From positions 1-64,000 of the forward strand of contig JAYTOK010000051.1 in the NCBI GenBank assembly GCA_043747835.1: a DNA stretch of 64,000 bases, read 5' to 3'. The notes below the pieces were generated by a model that saw only the letters and a program-made list of their open reading frames with translations, made no database searches and was not told the DNA's origin. Numbering within the stretch: position 1 is the first letter of the stretch; the number at the start of each line of letters is the position of its first letter. The stretch is from CADEED01 sp043747835. Lineage in GTDB: Bacteria > Pseudomonadota > Gammaproteobacteria > Steroidobacterales > Steroidobacteraceae. This document shows, one piece after another, positions 17,619 through 25,895 of the stretch. Both the position numbers and the translations under genes were made by a program.

Positions 17619-18464
17619 TTGGACGTTAGTCCTTTCGGTGCATTCGAACCGTCAGCGCGGTATGCGCGACTTCTCGCCTTCGCGCAGCGCGCGCCCGATA
17701 ACGTCATCGGCAAGCAGCTCGCCCGATTCGCTCGCGGACTCTATCTATGGCGCGGGCCGCTGCCGGCCGACGTCACCGTCGAGAACCTGCGAATGCGCTG
17801 CTGGCTGCGCGACAACACCTGCGAACGCAAATTCGTGTTCACGCCGTGGCGTTTCGATGTTCTCGAGCGACGCGCGATCGCCGAAGCGCTCCCGGTCGAC
17901 GGGGTGTTTGTCGACGTCGGCGCGAACGTGGGCATCTATACCTTGAGCGCAGCCAGGTCGCTGGGCCCGGCGGGACGCATCGTCGCCATCGAACCCTATC
18001 CACCGGCGTTGGCGAGACTTCGCTTCAACATCGCGGCGACGCGCGGGTCGGCGTCGGAATGGCCGCGCATTGACGTGCTGCCATTCGGCGTGTCGGATCG
18101 GGATGGCCCGCTCGAATTGCGCGTCGACGGCGGCAATCTCGGCGGGGGGAGCATCACGACCGGTGACGCGAGATTCACGAGCGGCGGCACGACGGCCTAC
18201 GTGACGATTCGCTGCCGGCAATTGCTGTCCATCGTGCGCGAACTCGAAATCGAACGCATCGATGCTCTGAAGATCGACATCGAAGGCGCCGAGGATCTCG
18301 CGCTGGGCGCGTTTCTGGATCACGCCCCGGAATTCCTGCTGCCCCGTTGTCTCGTCATCGAGAATTCGGACCACCTGTGGAAACGGGACCTGCGCGAGTT
18401 ACTCGCGCTGCAAGGCTACCGGCAAATTCTCAGGACCCGCCTGAACACCGTGTACCGGCAATAG
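17619..18464 (+). CDS. FkbM-family SAM-dependent methyltransferase
   Basis: A 281-residue methyltransferase with motif I FVDVGANVGIYTL and the FkbM-type acidic motif LKIDIEGAEDLAL (about 224). FkbM relatives O-methylate sugars or polyketides; next to the GT2 gene it is likely to modify a glycan (inference). The start is a TTG at 17619; no ATG is available before the conserved region. The stop codon TAG (18462-18464) lies inside the left arm of the palindrome that follows. Confidence 0.82.
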   Translation: MDVSPFGAFEPSARYARLLAFAQRAPDNVIGKQLARFARGLYLWRGPLPADVTVENLRMRCWLRDNTCERKFVFTPWRFDVLERRAIAEALPVDGVFVDVGANVGIYTLSAARSLGPAGRIVAIEPYPPALARLRFNIAATRGSASEWPRIDVLPFGVSDRDGPLELRVDGGNLGGGSITTGDARFTSGGTTAYVTIRCRQLLSIVRELEIERIDALKIDIEGAEDLALGAFLDHAPEFLLPRCLVIENSDHLWKRDLRELLALQGYRQILRTRLNTVYRQ

Positions 18465-18545
18465 GGGAGTGGCCCCAAAACGCTAAAAAGTGCCGAACCT
18501 GCGGCAGGTTCGGCACTTTTTAGCGTTTTGGGGCCACGCCCCTAT
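18461..18545. repeat. Near-perfect 85-bp palindrome holding two stop codons
   Basis: The arms are 18461-18502 and 18504-18545, 42 bases each with one mismatch around a single central G. The core (AAAAAGTGCCGAACCTGC and its complement) looks like a bidirectional intrinsic terminator with A- and T-tracts. The outer part is related to the REP-like motif at 5330. The stop codons of both convergent genes (FkbM ending at 18464, DUF502 ending at 18542) lie in the arms. Confidence 0.9.
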
Positions 18546-19123
18546 TTCCCGCGTACGCCGCCTGTGAGCACGATGCGCATCGCCTGCTCCACCGTGAGGT
18601 CCGTCTCGTGCACCTTGCTGCGCGAGACGTACAGGGTGTAGCCGCCGATCTGGTAGCTCATCGGTAGGTAGACGGCGATCATGTCGTCGCCACCGCCGAT
18701 ACCGATCGTATTGGCGTGCTCCTGCGTCACGAACCCGATGAGCTTGCCCGGCCCGTAATCGAGCGTGACCACGCGATCGAGGTCGCCTTTCTTCTTGTCG
18801 GTATTCACGAGCCGCGTCATGTCGCGGATCGCGCTGTACACCGTCTTGACCACCGGCACGCGCAGCAGCAGCTCCTCGCCCAGGCCGAGCACGCGGCGAA
18901 CGATGAACGCGTTCACCGCGAGCCCGACGAGGAAGAGGATCACGAAGCCGGTCACGAGGCCCATGCCGGGCCAGTAGTTGGCGTCGTCCAACACCCACTT
19001 GATCGGCTTCGACATCAACCCCTCGGTTGTGATGCCGAGCCAGTAGATGAAATAGATGGTGAGGCCGATCGGCAGGATCGTGACCAGGCCTTTGAGCAGG
19101 ATGCTGCCGATCTGCTTCATCAA
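18542..19123 (-). CDS. DUF502 family membrane protein
   Basis: A 193-residue integral membrane protein with two clear transmembrane helices (about 7-29 and 55-78) and a soluble C-terminal domain with the family segments PVVKTVYSAIRD and YLPMSYQIGGYTLYV. DUF502 is widespread in bacteria and of unknown function. The ATG lies one base after the stop of the exported methyltransferase-like gene, so the two form an operon. Confidence 0.85.
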   Translation of the reverse strand: MMKQIGSILLKGLVTILPIGLTIYFIYWLGITTEGLMSKPIKWVLDDANYWPGMGLVTGFVILFLVGLAVNAFIVRRVLGLGEELLLRVPVVKTVYSAIRDMTRLVNTDKKKGDLDRVVTLDYGPGKLIGFVTQEHANTIGIGGGDDMIAVYLPMSYQIGGYTLYVSRSKVHETDLTVEQAMRIVLTGGVRGK

Positions 19124-19124
19124 A

Positions 19125-19985
19125 CTATTTCTTCGGCTTCACGAAGCGCAGCGTCATGCGGTCGGACTCGCCGATCGCGTCGTACTTCGCGCGATCGAAG
19201 CTCGCGTCCACCGGCTTTCCGCCCTCCGACGACTGGCGCACCGGCGGCAGCGTCCACACGCCGAACGGGTGATCCTTCGTGTCCTTCGGATTCGCGTTCA
19301 CCTCGGACTTCTCGGCGAGTACGAAGCCGGCCTTGGTGGCCGCGTCGATGACCGCTTTTTCCGTCGCGTAACCCTTGTCGACCGGCGGCTCCTGGCCGGG
19401 ATTGCCGCGGTGCTGTTCGATGGCGAGGATGCCGCCCGGCTTGATCGCATTGAAGAGGTTCGCGAGGTTCGGCTCGACGCGGCCCTGACCCGCCCACCCG
19501 TGGAAGACGCGCGCGAGCAGCACGAAGTCGAATTTGTCAGCCGGCAGCGGCGCCGCCTTCGCGCCCCAGTTCACGAGATTCACCTTGCCGTAAACGGCCG
19601 CGTCGCCGTACTTGGCGGCGAAATCGGCGCGCCCCTTCTTCGCATTCTCGGAGAGCGCCGGATCGTCGAGATCCGCGGCGGTCGCGTAGAACTCGCCTTT
19701 GTTGAGACGCGCGTACGGCGCGAGGATTTCCGTCCACCAGCCACCGCCAGGCTGCACTTCGAGGATGGTCATCTTCGGCTTCAATCCCCAAAAGCTGAGC
19801 GCGTCGACGGGATGACGTTCCGCGTCGCGCTCCTTCGCTTCGGGTTTGCGCCAATCGCCGGCGACGGCGGCTTTGATGCCATCGACGTTGTTCGCGTTGG
19901 CGGCGAGAGCGGGAGTGGCGAACGAGGTTGCCGCAATCGTTACAAAAGCCAGCGCGAGAGCCAGCGAAATCTTCCTGACATTCAT
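19125..19985 (-). CDS. Exported methyltransferase-like protein
   Basis: A 286-residue protein with a signal peptide (about 1-28, ALA-ANANN) followed by a class I methyltransferase-like fold: PKMTILEVQPGGGWWTEILAP (motif I), then DFVLLARVFHGW and KPGGILAIEQH. Periplasmic proteins of this kind are common in proteobacteria, but SAM is not known in the periplasm, so the activity is doubtful. An AAGGGGA ribosome site precedes the ATG at 19985. It is co-transcribed with the DUF502 gene. Confidence 0.8.
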   Translation of the reverse strand: MNVRKISLALALAFVTIAATSFATPALAANANNVDGIKAAVAGDWRKPEAKERDAERHPVDALSFWGLKPKMTILEVQPGGGWWTEILAPYARLNKGEFYATAADLDDPALSENAKKGRADFAAKYGDAAVYGKVNLVNWGAKAAPLPADKFDFVLLARVFHGWAGQGRVEPNLANLFNAIKPGGILAIEQHRGNPGQEPPVDKGYATEKAVIDAATKAGFVLAEKSEVNANPKDTKDHPFGVWTLPPVRQSSEGGKPVDASFDRAKYDAIGESDRMTLRFVKPKK

Positions 19986-20023
19986 TGAGAGTCCCCTTCG
20001 CGTCGAATGACGGGGGACGAATG

Positions 20024-20701
20024 CTAATGAATTGCTTGCGTCCGCGCCATGCGCCACAACCAAACGCCGATGAGCGCACGCCCAAGCGGTTGAATCGCGG
20101 GATAACTCCACGACGCGACAGGTTCGGGCAGCGGAAATCCGAGTTCGCCGACGAACAGCGCGATCGTCAACGCCGACGCGGCGAGAAAGAAGAGACCGAC
20201 GATGCGCGTCAAACCTTTCACGCGCAGGAACGCGCACCCGAAACACAGATTGCCGACGGCGAACCCGATCAGCAGCAGCACGTACATCCCGTTCCACAAT
20301 CCATCGTAGATGTCGGTGCGCAACCGGATCGCGGCGCGAGTCGATTCATCGGCCGCCGCGTACGCTTCACGCCAGGGATCGAATGCGAACAGCGTGAGCG
20401 TCTGCTGCCCGGCTTCGGTGAACGCCCAGAGCAGAAAACCCAGAAAGCCCACGATGGCGAGCTGCGTCGCGCGCGCCCGCAGCGCCAGCGCGACGGCGAG
20501 CGCCGCGGTGAGCACCAGGAACGGATGCATCAGATAGATCCACGCCCGGAGTTGATACGCGGGATCGTTGACGCGCGCCATGCGCGCCTCGAATCCCTCG
20601 CTGGGCGCGAAGAACGCGGGCAGGAAGATCAGGCCGAGCGTCGTGAGAACCGACGCGAAGCTCGCGATGGCCGCGATGCGGTAGAAGCGGGGATCGATCA
20701 T
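20024..20701 (-). CDS. DUF4386-like polytopic membrane protein
   Basis: A 225-residue protein with about six transmembrane helices: residues 8-30, 55-75, 80-100, a longer loop, 135-155, 160-185 and a C-terminal helix. The arrangement and the N-terminal MIDPRFYRIAAIASF suggest the DUF4386 family, of unknown function. A GGAGG ribosome site precedes the ATG at 20701. It is divergent from the LytTR regulator, which may control it (inference). Confidence 0.65.
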   Translation of the reverse strand: MIDPRFYRIAAIASFASVLTTLGLIFLPAFFAPSEGFEARMARVNDPAYQLRAWIYLMHPFLVLTAALAVALALRARATQLAIVGFLGFLLWAFTEAGQQTLTLFAFDPWREAYAAADESTRAAIRLRTDIYDGLWNGMYVLLLIGFAVGNLCFGCAFLRVKGLTRIVGLFFLAASALTIALFVGELGFPLPEPVASWSYPAIQPLGRALIGVWLWRMARTQAIH

Positions 20702-20827
20702 CTGGGCCTCCGGAATGGAGCATGTCGTCGATAAGGCATGACCGCAGGGGATACCCAATGATTCGCGCCAGCACGGCGTTTGAGCTGAATGGCAGAATTC
20801 CGGGACGAACGGCGTGAGGATCGGAAC

Positions 20828-21538
20828 ATGAACGCAAGCACGATGACGCGAGCCGGCATCTGGGTGGCCGCCGCCACGACGGTGGTGCTGGTGCGCACGT
20901 TCTGGTGCCAGTTGCACGGCGCCGCGACCGGCAATGCCGCGGTGGGTATCGCCGAAGCGGTTTCGTGGGGACTACAGGCGTCGGCCGGCTGGATCCTCGC
21001 GGCCGCGCTCCTGGTTCGCTTCGGCGGGCACTTGCCGGCGATCAAACTCCCCCGATGGCGGCTGGCGGCACAACGCGCGTTGCTCGTCGCTGGCGTTCTC
21101 GCGATCACGCTCGGCAGCGAAACGCGGTTGCTGGCCGCCGAGGTGCCGCTGGCCCAGTGGCTCTACGAGCGCCTGCCCGCGCACTTCACGTTCGCGACGC
21201 TGCTCGTGGTTGGCTATCTACTGTGGCGGCCGCACGACGCTGCGGAGACGCTGGAGGTGTTGACGGGCACCGGCCGCACCCGTGTGCGCCTCGAGGACAT
21301 CGAGTGCCTCGAAGCCGACCGCAACTACGTCAACGTCCACACGCCGCAGCGCAGCTATCTACTGCGCGACACGCTCGCCTCACTCGAAAAGTCGCTGCAG
21401 CCGGATGCGTTCCTGCGCGTGCATCGTTCCACGATCGTGAACCGCTCCAAGATCCGAGAACGCCGCAGCGGCGGCGTGCTAGTGCTCGGCTCGGGGCGGA
21501 TCGTCAGGGTGTCCCGTGCGTTTTCGGAACACGTTTGA
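20828..21538 (+). CDS. Membrane-anchored LytTR DNA-binding regulator
   Basis: A 236-residue protein: four hydrophobic segments in the first 130 residues, then a LytTR domain (about 145-235: VRLEDIECLEADRNYVNVHT, then DAFLRVHRSTIVNR). LytTR domains bind direct repeats in promoters. The absence of a receiver domain and the membrane N-terminus suggest a one-component regulator that senses a membrane or external signal. The start at 20828 follows GAGGATCGGA. The divergent DUF4386 gene, 126 bp away, is a natural target candidate. Confidence 0.85.
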   Translation: MNASTMTRAGIWVAAATTVVLVRTFWCQLHGAATGNAAVGIAEAVSWGLQASAGWILAAALLVRFGGHLPAIKLPRWRLAAQRALLVAGVLAITLGSETRLLAAEVPLAQWLYERLPAHFTFATLLVVGYLLWRPHDAAETLEVLTGTGRTRVRLEDIECLEADRNYVNVHTPQRSYLLRDTLASLEKSLQPDAFLRVHRSTIVNRSKIRERRSGGVLVLGSGRIVRVSRAFSEHV

Positions 21539-21541
21539 GAG

Positions 21542-21615
21542 TGGAGCGGGTGATGGGAATCGAACCCACGTTAGTAGCTTGGGAAGCTACAGTTCTACCA
21601 TTGAACTACACCCGC
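21542..21615 (-). tRNA. tRNA-Gly (anticodon CCC)
   Basis: On the minus strand GCGGGTG at the 5' end pairs with CACCCGC at the 3' end, followed by discriminator U and encoded CCA. The anticodon stem GTAGC/GCTAC encloses the loop TTCCCAA, giving anticodon CCC for the GGG codon. The T-arm GTGGGTTCGATTCCCAT is standard. Length 74 bases including CCA. Confidence 0.96.
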
Positions 21616-21641
21616 ATTTCTTCGAATGCGCAGGGCAAGCG

Positions 21642-21671
21642 AGAATAGCCGACACGCCGTCGCGTTCACAA
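21642..21671 (-). promoter_or_regulatory. Candidate promoter of the tRNA-Gly gene
   Basis: On the minus strand TTGTGA (21671-21666) is followed by 18 bases and TATTCT (21647-21642). The tRNA 5' end is 26 bases beyond the -10, a normal distance for a tRNA leader. The promoter lies just before the divergent nucleosidase gene start at 21679. Confidence 0.5.
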
Positions 21672-21678
21672 CCAATCG

Positions 21679-22257
21679 ATGCACCAGAACAAACCATTGA
21701 TAGTAATGGCCCTGCCGCAGGAATCGCGCGGCAGGCTCGAACGCGTCGGCGCTGACCCGCTCTACACGGGCGTCGGAAAAGTGAATGCCGCCGCCACGCT
21801 CGCGCGCCGGCTCGCCGAGATCCGCTGCGCTGGCTCGAGCCTGCCGCTCGTCGTGAATCTCGGCACCGCCGGCAGCCGCGCGCTGCCTCCGCACTCGCTC
21901 GTCGCATGCAACCGCTTCACGCAGCGCGACATGGACGTGACGGGTCTCGGGTTTCCGCCCGGCGTCACGCCGTTCGATGCCACGCCCGCGATCATCGAGT
22001 TCCCAGCCGTGTTCGCGCACTTGCCGCAGACGCTCTGTTCGACGGCGGATTCGTTCGCCACCGGTCCGCACGACGGCGACGTCGTCGACATGGAAGCCTT
22101 CGCGCTCGCGCGCGTCTGCGTCGCGGAAGGAGCGCGATTCGCCTGTGCGAAATACGTGACGGACGGCGCGGACGGCGACTCCGCCGCGCACTGGGAGGCG
22201 GCACTCGAAGCGGCCTCGCAGGCATTCGCGCATCTATATGATTCGCTCCCCCGATGA
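21679..22257 (+). CDS. Purine/uridine phosphorylase-superfamily nucleosidase
   Basis: A 192-residue protein of the MTA/SAH nucleosidase and phosphorylase superfamily: PLIVMALPQE at the start, GVGKVNAA, a central VVNLGTAGS, VVDMEAFALA and the catalytic-site AKYVTDGAD. It probably hydrolyses the glycosidic bond of a purine nucleoside such as S-adenosylhomocysteine or methylthioadenosine, but it is shorter than MtnN and the substrate is uncertain. It overlaps trmB by four bases; trmB uses SAM and makes SAH, so the pairing may be functional. Confidence 0.75.
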   Translation: MHQNKPLIVMALPQESRGRLERVGADPLYTGVGKVNAAATLARRLAEIRCAGSSLPLVVNLGTAGSRALPPHSLVACNRFTQRDMDVTGLGFPPGVTPFDATPAIIEFPAVFAHLPQTLCSTADSFATGPHDGDVVDMEAFALARVCVAEGARFACAKYVTDGADGDSAAHWEAALEAASQAFAHLYDSLPR

Positions 22258-22973
22258 GCGCCTTGATGAGCCCCTTGATGAGCGATTCCGAGAACACCCC
22301 GCACCGCCCCATTCGCAGCTTCGTCGTGCGCGCCGGTCGAATGACCGTGGGTCAGGCGCGCGCGCTCGAGGATTTCTGGCCGCGTTTCGGCGTGGAGTAC
22401 ACAGCGTCGCCGCTGGATCTCGACGCCGTGTTCGGGCGCGGCGCGCCGCGCACGCTCGAGATCGGTTTCGGCAATGGCGAACATCTCGTGTCTCTGGCGA
22501 CAGCGCATCCCGAACGGGACTACTTCGGCATCGAAGTGCATCGGCCCGGTGTCGGTCACCTGTTCATGCTGGCGGGCGAACGCGCGCTCACGAATGTGCG
22601 CGTGAGCCAGCACGACGCGGTCGAAGTGCTGCTCCACCAGATCCCGCTGGCGTCGCTCGATGAAGTGCTCGTGCTGTTCCCCGATCCCTGGCACAAGAAG
22701 CGCCACAACAAGCGCCGGCTGATCCAGCCACCGTTCGTCGAACTACTTGCGTCACGGTTGCACCAGGGCGGCGTGCTCCGGATGGCGACCGATTGGGAAG
22801 AGTACGCACTGCAGATGCTCGACGTGCTGCGCGGGGCGAGCGCGTTGTTCGAGAACGAATCGCCGACGGGCGAGTGGATGCCGAGACCCGAAGAACGCGC
22901 GCCGACCCGGTTCGAGAAGCGCGGCGCGCGGCTCGGACACGGCGTGTGGGATCTGGCCTTTCGCCGGAAGTGA
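22254..22973 (+). CDS. trmB: tRNA (guanine-N7)-methyltransferase TrmB
   Basis: A 239-residue enzyme that makes m7G46 in tRNA. The SAM motif is LEIGFGNGEHLV and the signature LFPDPWHKKRHNKRRL is complete. The start overlaps the upstream stop (ATGA). Two further in-frame ATGs follow, at 22266 and 22278, within a thrice-repeated ATGAGC motif, so the exact start is open. A bidirectional hairpin at 22974-23003 ends the unit. Confidence 0.94.
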   Translation: MSALMSPLMSDSENTPHRPIRSFVVRAGRMTVGQARALEDFWPRFGVEYTASPLDLDAVFGRGAPRTLEIGFGNGEHLVSLATAHPERDYFGIEVHRPGVGHLFMLAGERALTNVRVSQHDAVEVLLHQIPLASLDEVLVLFPDPWHKKRHNKRRLIQPPFVELLASRLHQGGVLRMATDWEEYALQMLDVLRGASALFENESPTGEWMPRPEERAPTRFEKRGARLGHGVWDLAFRRK

Positions 22974-23003
22974 AAAGCCGCGGTCCGTTCGGCCCGCGGC
23001 TTT
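22974..23003. terminator. Bidirectional terminator after trmB
   Basis: AAAGCCGCGG (22974-22983) pairs with CCGCGGCTTT (22994-23003) around a 10-base loop. It serves trmB on the plus strand and the convergent arabinanase gene on the minus strand. Confidence 0.65.
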
Positions 23004-23020
23004 GAATCACGCATCGAGCT

Positions 23021-24394
23021 TCAGTTCGTCGACGAACTCACGAACTCGAACGTCCACTGCTGATTGTTGCTCGCGTTGTCGAACCAGAACTGCATGACGT
23101 TACCGTCCGCGACGCCGCCGCCCGTATCGACCGCCTTGCCATTCGCGCGATTGATCAGCTTGTAGTAGCTGCCGACCGCGGTGATCGTCCACGTCTGGTT
23201 GACGCTCGAGCCGCTGGTCCACTGCCCGACGATCGAGCCATCCGCGGTGCGGCCGATGCTGTCGAGATACCTGCCGCCGCTCACGCAGCGCAGCTTCGAC
23301 ACGCCGCCCGAAGTGGTTAGCACCCAGCGCTGGTTGTTGCTCGTGCCGCCCGCCCACTGCGCGACGTTCGCGCCGTCCGTCGTCGCACCCAGGTTGTCGA
23401 GATACTTGCCGCTCGCGCGATTGCGCAGACGATACGTTCCGTTCGCGGGTGGCTGCGCGGTGGATGGCAACGTCACTCCCGCGGCAATCGGCCAGCCATT
23501 GCTGAACGACCACGTAGTCACACGCAGCTTCGGCGCGCCATTGTCGTTGCCGTCATAGAAGTGATAGGTGAGCCGCCCTTCACCGTAGCCGACGTGACCC
23601 GGACCGATGTAGCGGCCGTCGCGGTTCGGCAGGAACACGCTGCCTGCGCCGCTGCCGCCCGTGAGGACGTTCACGCCGTTCTTGTCGAGATACGGCCCCG
23701 TCACGCTGGTCGAGCGCGCGACCATCGTCGTGTAACCGCTGTTAACGCCCTGGCAGCAGAGCCCACGCTGGAAGAATAGATAGTAGTAGCTGCCTTCCTT
23801 GTGCAGGTACGGCGCTTCGACCTGGCCCGGCACGAGATCCCAGCGCGAGGAGTTCAGCGCCTTGCCGCTCGTGGTGTTGAGTTGCAGCAGATCGATTCCG
23901 CTCTGCCAGTTGCCCCAGGTCATCCACTGGTTGCTACCGTCGACGAGCAACGCGGGGTCGATGGCGTTGTTTCCGGCGACCACCATGCCGCGATCCGTCC
24001 ACGGGCCCGCGAGGTTCGTCGCGGTAGCGAGGCCGATCGCCGCCGGCGCGCCCGTGCCCGCGCACGAGTAGTAGAGCCGGTACTCGCTGCCGACCTTGAT
24101 GACGTCCGGCGCCCAGAAGAATCCGTTGAAGCCGGAGACATAGTTGGCGATCCAGCCCGGCCACGTGCCGATCGGAAAGACCGGCGACTCGGCGCGCCAG
24201 CCGGAGAAATCCGCGTTCGGCGAGGACATCGCGAAGACGCCGTCGCCGGTGGTGAAGATCCAGTAGCGACCGTCGGTGTTGCGGATCATGCGCGAGGGAT
24301 CGTGGCTCGGCGCGACCTGCGCTTCCGCGAGGCTGCCCAACAGCAGCCACGCGACGAGGCTCATCAACAATATGCGGACGAGTTTGGGTGTCAT
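23021..24394 (-). CDS. GH43 arabinanase with C-terminal RICIN-type lectin domain
   Basis: A 457-residue secreted enzyme: signal peptide (about 1-25), a five-bladed GH43 catalytic domain, and a beta-trefoil ricin-B/CBM13 domain (about 326-455, with repeated Q-x-W motifs). The catalytic set is visible: D32 in SHDP (base), D146 in AIDPALL (pKa modulator) and E193 in VEAPYL (acid). The CCQGVNS segment fits endo-alpha-1,5-L-arabinanases. It is preceded by AAGGAGAG, and the start at 24394 was chosen on that basis. It follows the second GH43 gene by 59 bp on the same strand; the two act on arabinan from plant pectin. Confidence 0.87.
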   Translation of the reverse strand: MTPKLVRILLMSLVAWLLLGSLAEAQVAPSHDPSRMIRNTDGRYWIFTTGDGVFAMSSPNADFSGWRAESPVFPIGTWPGWIANYVSGFNGFFWAPDVIKVGSEYRLYYSCAGTGAPAAIGLATATNLAGPWTDRGMVVAGNNAIDPALLVDGSNQWMTWGNWQSGIDLLQLNTTSGKALNSSRWDLVPGQVEAPYLHKEGSYYYLFFQRGLCCQGVNSGYTTMVARSTSVTGPYLDKNGVNVLTGGSGAGSVFLPNRDGRYIGPGHVGYGEGRLTYHFYDGNDNGAPKLRVTTWSFSNGWPIAAGVTLPSTAQPPANGTYRLRNRASGKYLDNLGATTDGANVAQWAGGTSNNQRWVLTTSGGVSKLRCVSGGRYLDSIGRTADGSIVGQWTSGSSVNQTWTITAVGSYYKLINRANGKAVDTGGGVADGNVMQFWFDNASNNQQWTFEFVSSSTN

Positions 24395-24453
24395 CTGACT
24401 CTCCTTGTCGGGGGGAGCGGCGCGTGAATCACACACGCGCCGCCGGTTCCATC

Positions 24454-25680
24454 TCAGTACATCGGCCAGCCGCTGGAATCCCAGCGCAGATTGCTGATCA
24501 TCAGCGTGGCGTTGCCGTTGTTCTGCGCGTCGTAGGCGTGACGCGCGATGACGCCGGTGCCTTCGATGTCCTGTCCGCCGGGTCCAACCCAGCGCGCATT
24601 GCCGCCATCGAGCAGGGTGCCGCCGCCGCTCATCATGCTCGTCCCAGTCTTGTCGACGTATGTGCCGGTGATGCTCGTCGAACGGCCGTAACGGATCTGG
24701 TACGTGCTGTTCACTCCCTGGCAACAGGTGCCGGTGGAGACGAATAGATAGTAGTAACCGTTGCGCTGGACAATTGTCGGAGCCTCGATGCCGCCGCTGC
24801 GGGACGCGATCGAGTACAGAGAGCCCGTCGGCTTCATGTTGCTGCCGAGCCGCGTGAGCTTGATGCCGGTGTTCCAGGAGCCGAACGCGAGCCACGGCGC
24901 ACCAGTCGCATCGATGACCAGGTCGGGATCGATCGCATTGTAGTTGCTGGAGCTGTTGGTCGAGATGACGAGTCCGTCGTCGCGCCAGCCTCCCGCTGCG
25001 ACGCTCGACGCGGACAGCAATCCGATTGCCGACACTTTCGAGCCGAATGTGGAGATCGAGTAGTACAGGTACGCGCGGCCGTTGTAGACCTCGACGTCAG
25101 GCGCCCAGACGTCCGTGCCCACCTGGTTCGGCACGTACTGGCTCCACCAGGAGAGCTTCGACGAGAGGATCGATGCGAGCGGCTCCCAGTTGAGACCGCC
25201 GTTGCGCGAGACCTTGCCGTAGATGCCCGGTCCGGTCTGGAACTGCCACCACGTGCCGTTCTCGTTGATGATCGTCGGATCGTGCGTGCCGAGATTGCCG
25301 GTGATCGGCCAGTGGTACTCCGACCCGCCGCTGCTGCTACTGCTGCTGCTGCCGCCACTCGGCGCCGCGGAAGCGGCGTTCGAGTTGACCCAGACGTTGT
25401 CGGTCTGGCGGGCCTTGATCCAGAAGTAGTAAGTCGTGCCGTTGGTGAGCCCGGTGACTGTGAGGCTGCGCGCGCTCGTTGCGGGCGACGCGATGCGCAC
25501 GCGTCCGGCCGGATTCGAGTCGGTGTCCTGATAGACCTCCTGCGCGTTGATCGAGCCGTTGCTCACGGTCCATGCGAGATTCACCTGAGCATTGCCGCCG
25601 GTGGCGGTCAACGAAACGGTGGCGGCGAAGAGTGCGGGCGAGCCGAACAGCAACGCCGATGTGACGAGAAGATTGCGCAT
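24454..25680 (-). CDS. GH43 arabinanase with N-terminal FN3 domain
   Basis: A 408-residue secreted enzyme: signal peptide (1-19, LFA-A), fibronectin type III domain (about 21-107), a Gly/Ser linker with seven consecutive serines, and a GH43 domain. The catalytic residues are D134 (THDP), D251 (IDPDLVID) and E299 (GIEAPTIV); CCQGVNS is present as in the downstream paralogue. The start at 25680 follows AGGGGG. This is the first gene of a two-gene arabinan-degradation operon, with a LacI-type operator 146 bp upstream of the start. Confidence 0.87.
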   Translation of the reverse strand: MRNLLVTSALLFGSPALFAATVSLTATGGNAQVNLAWTVSNGSINAQEVYQDTDSNPAGRVRIASPATSARSLTVTGLTNGTTYYFWIKARQTDNVWVNSNAASAAPSGGSSSSSSSGGSEYHWPITGNLGTHDPTIINENGTWWQFQTGPGIYGKVSRNGGLNWEPLASILSSKLSWWSQYVPNQVGTDVWAPDVEVYNGRAYLYYSISTFGSKVSAIGLLSASSVAAGGWRDDGLVISTNSSSNYNAIDPDLVIDATGAPWLAFGSWNTGIKLTRLGSNMKPTGSLYSIASRSGGIEAPTIVQRNGYYYLFVSTGTCCQGVNSTYQIRYGRSTSITGTYVDKTGTSMMSGGGTLLDGGNARWVGPGGQDIEGTGVIARHAYDAQNNGNATLMISNLRWDSSGWPMY

Positions 25681-25825
25681 GAAATTCCCCCTTGTGTGCG
25701 CTGACGCCATTCCGCTGGCGAGCGCGGAGCATACGCCCGGCTTTCTCGTCGTAAAGAAAAACCTGCGCGCGATAACGAAACGATTAACGCTCGCCGCGTG
25801 CTTTCGTATCGCTCGGGGAACAGCG

Positions 25826-25837
25826 GTTAGCGCTAAC
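25826..25837. promoter_or_regulatory. LacI-family-type operator GTTAGCGCTAAC
   Basis: A perfect 12-base palindrome with the central CG expected of LacI/GalR-family sites. It lies upstream of the GH43 operon, with which it is most simply associated. No regulator gene is in the window. Confidence 0.55.
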
Positions 25838-25842
25838 TTCCC

Positions 25843-25890
25843 TGTCCGGGACACTGTCCCCGTGGAATGTTCTTGGCGCGCAGGGGACAG
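25843..25890. repeat. GGGACA/TGTCCC inverted repeats
   Basis: GGGACACTGTCCC (25848-25860) is a palindrome around a central C. CTGTCCCC (25854-25861) also pairs with GGGGACAG (25883-25890). The cluster ends five bases before the marC-like stop codon and may form its 3' hairpin or be another REP-like element. Confidence 0.55.
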
Positions 25891-25895
25891 CCTAA

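Noticed and set aside
21542..21615. tRNA-Gly as an attachment site of an integrated element
   Set aside because: No integrase and no duplicated tRNA 3' end were seen on either side.
22254..22283. Three copies of ATGAGC at the trmB start as a regulatory repeat
   Set aside because: They are best explained as alternative in-frame start codons.
25334..25356. Triplet array as a CRISPR or minisatellite
   Set aside because: It encodes the polyserine linker of the GH43 enzyme; no spacers.
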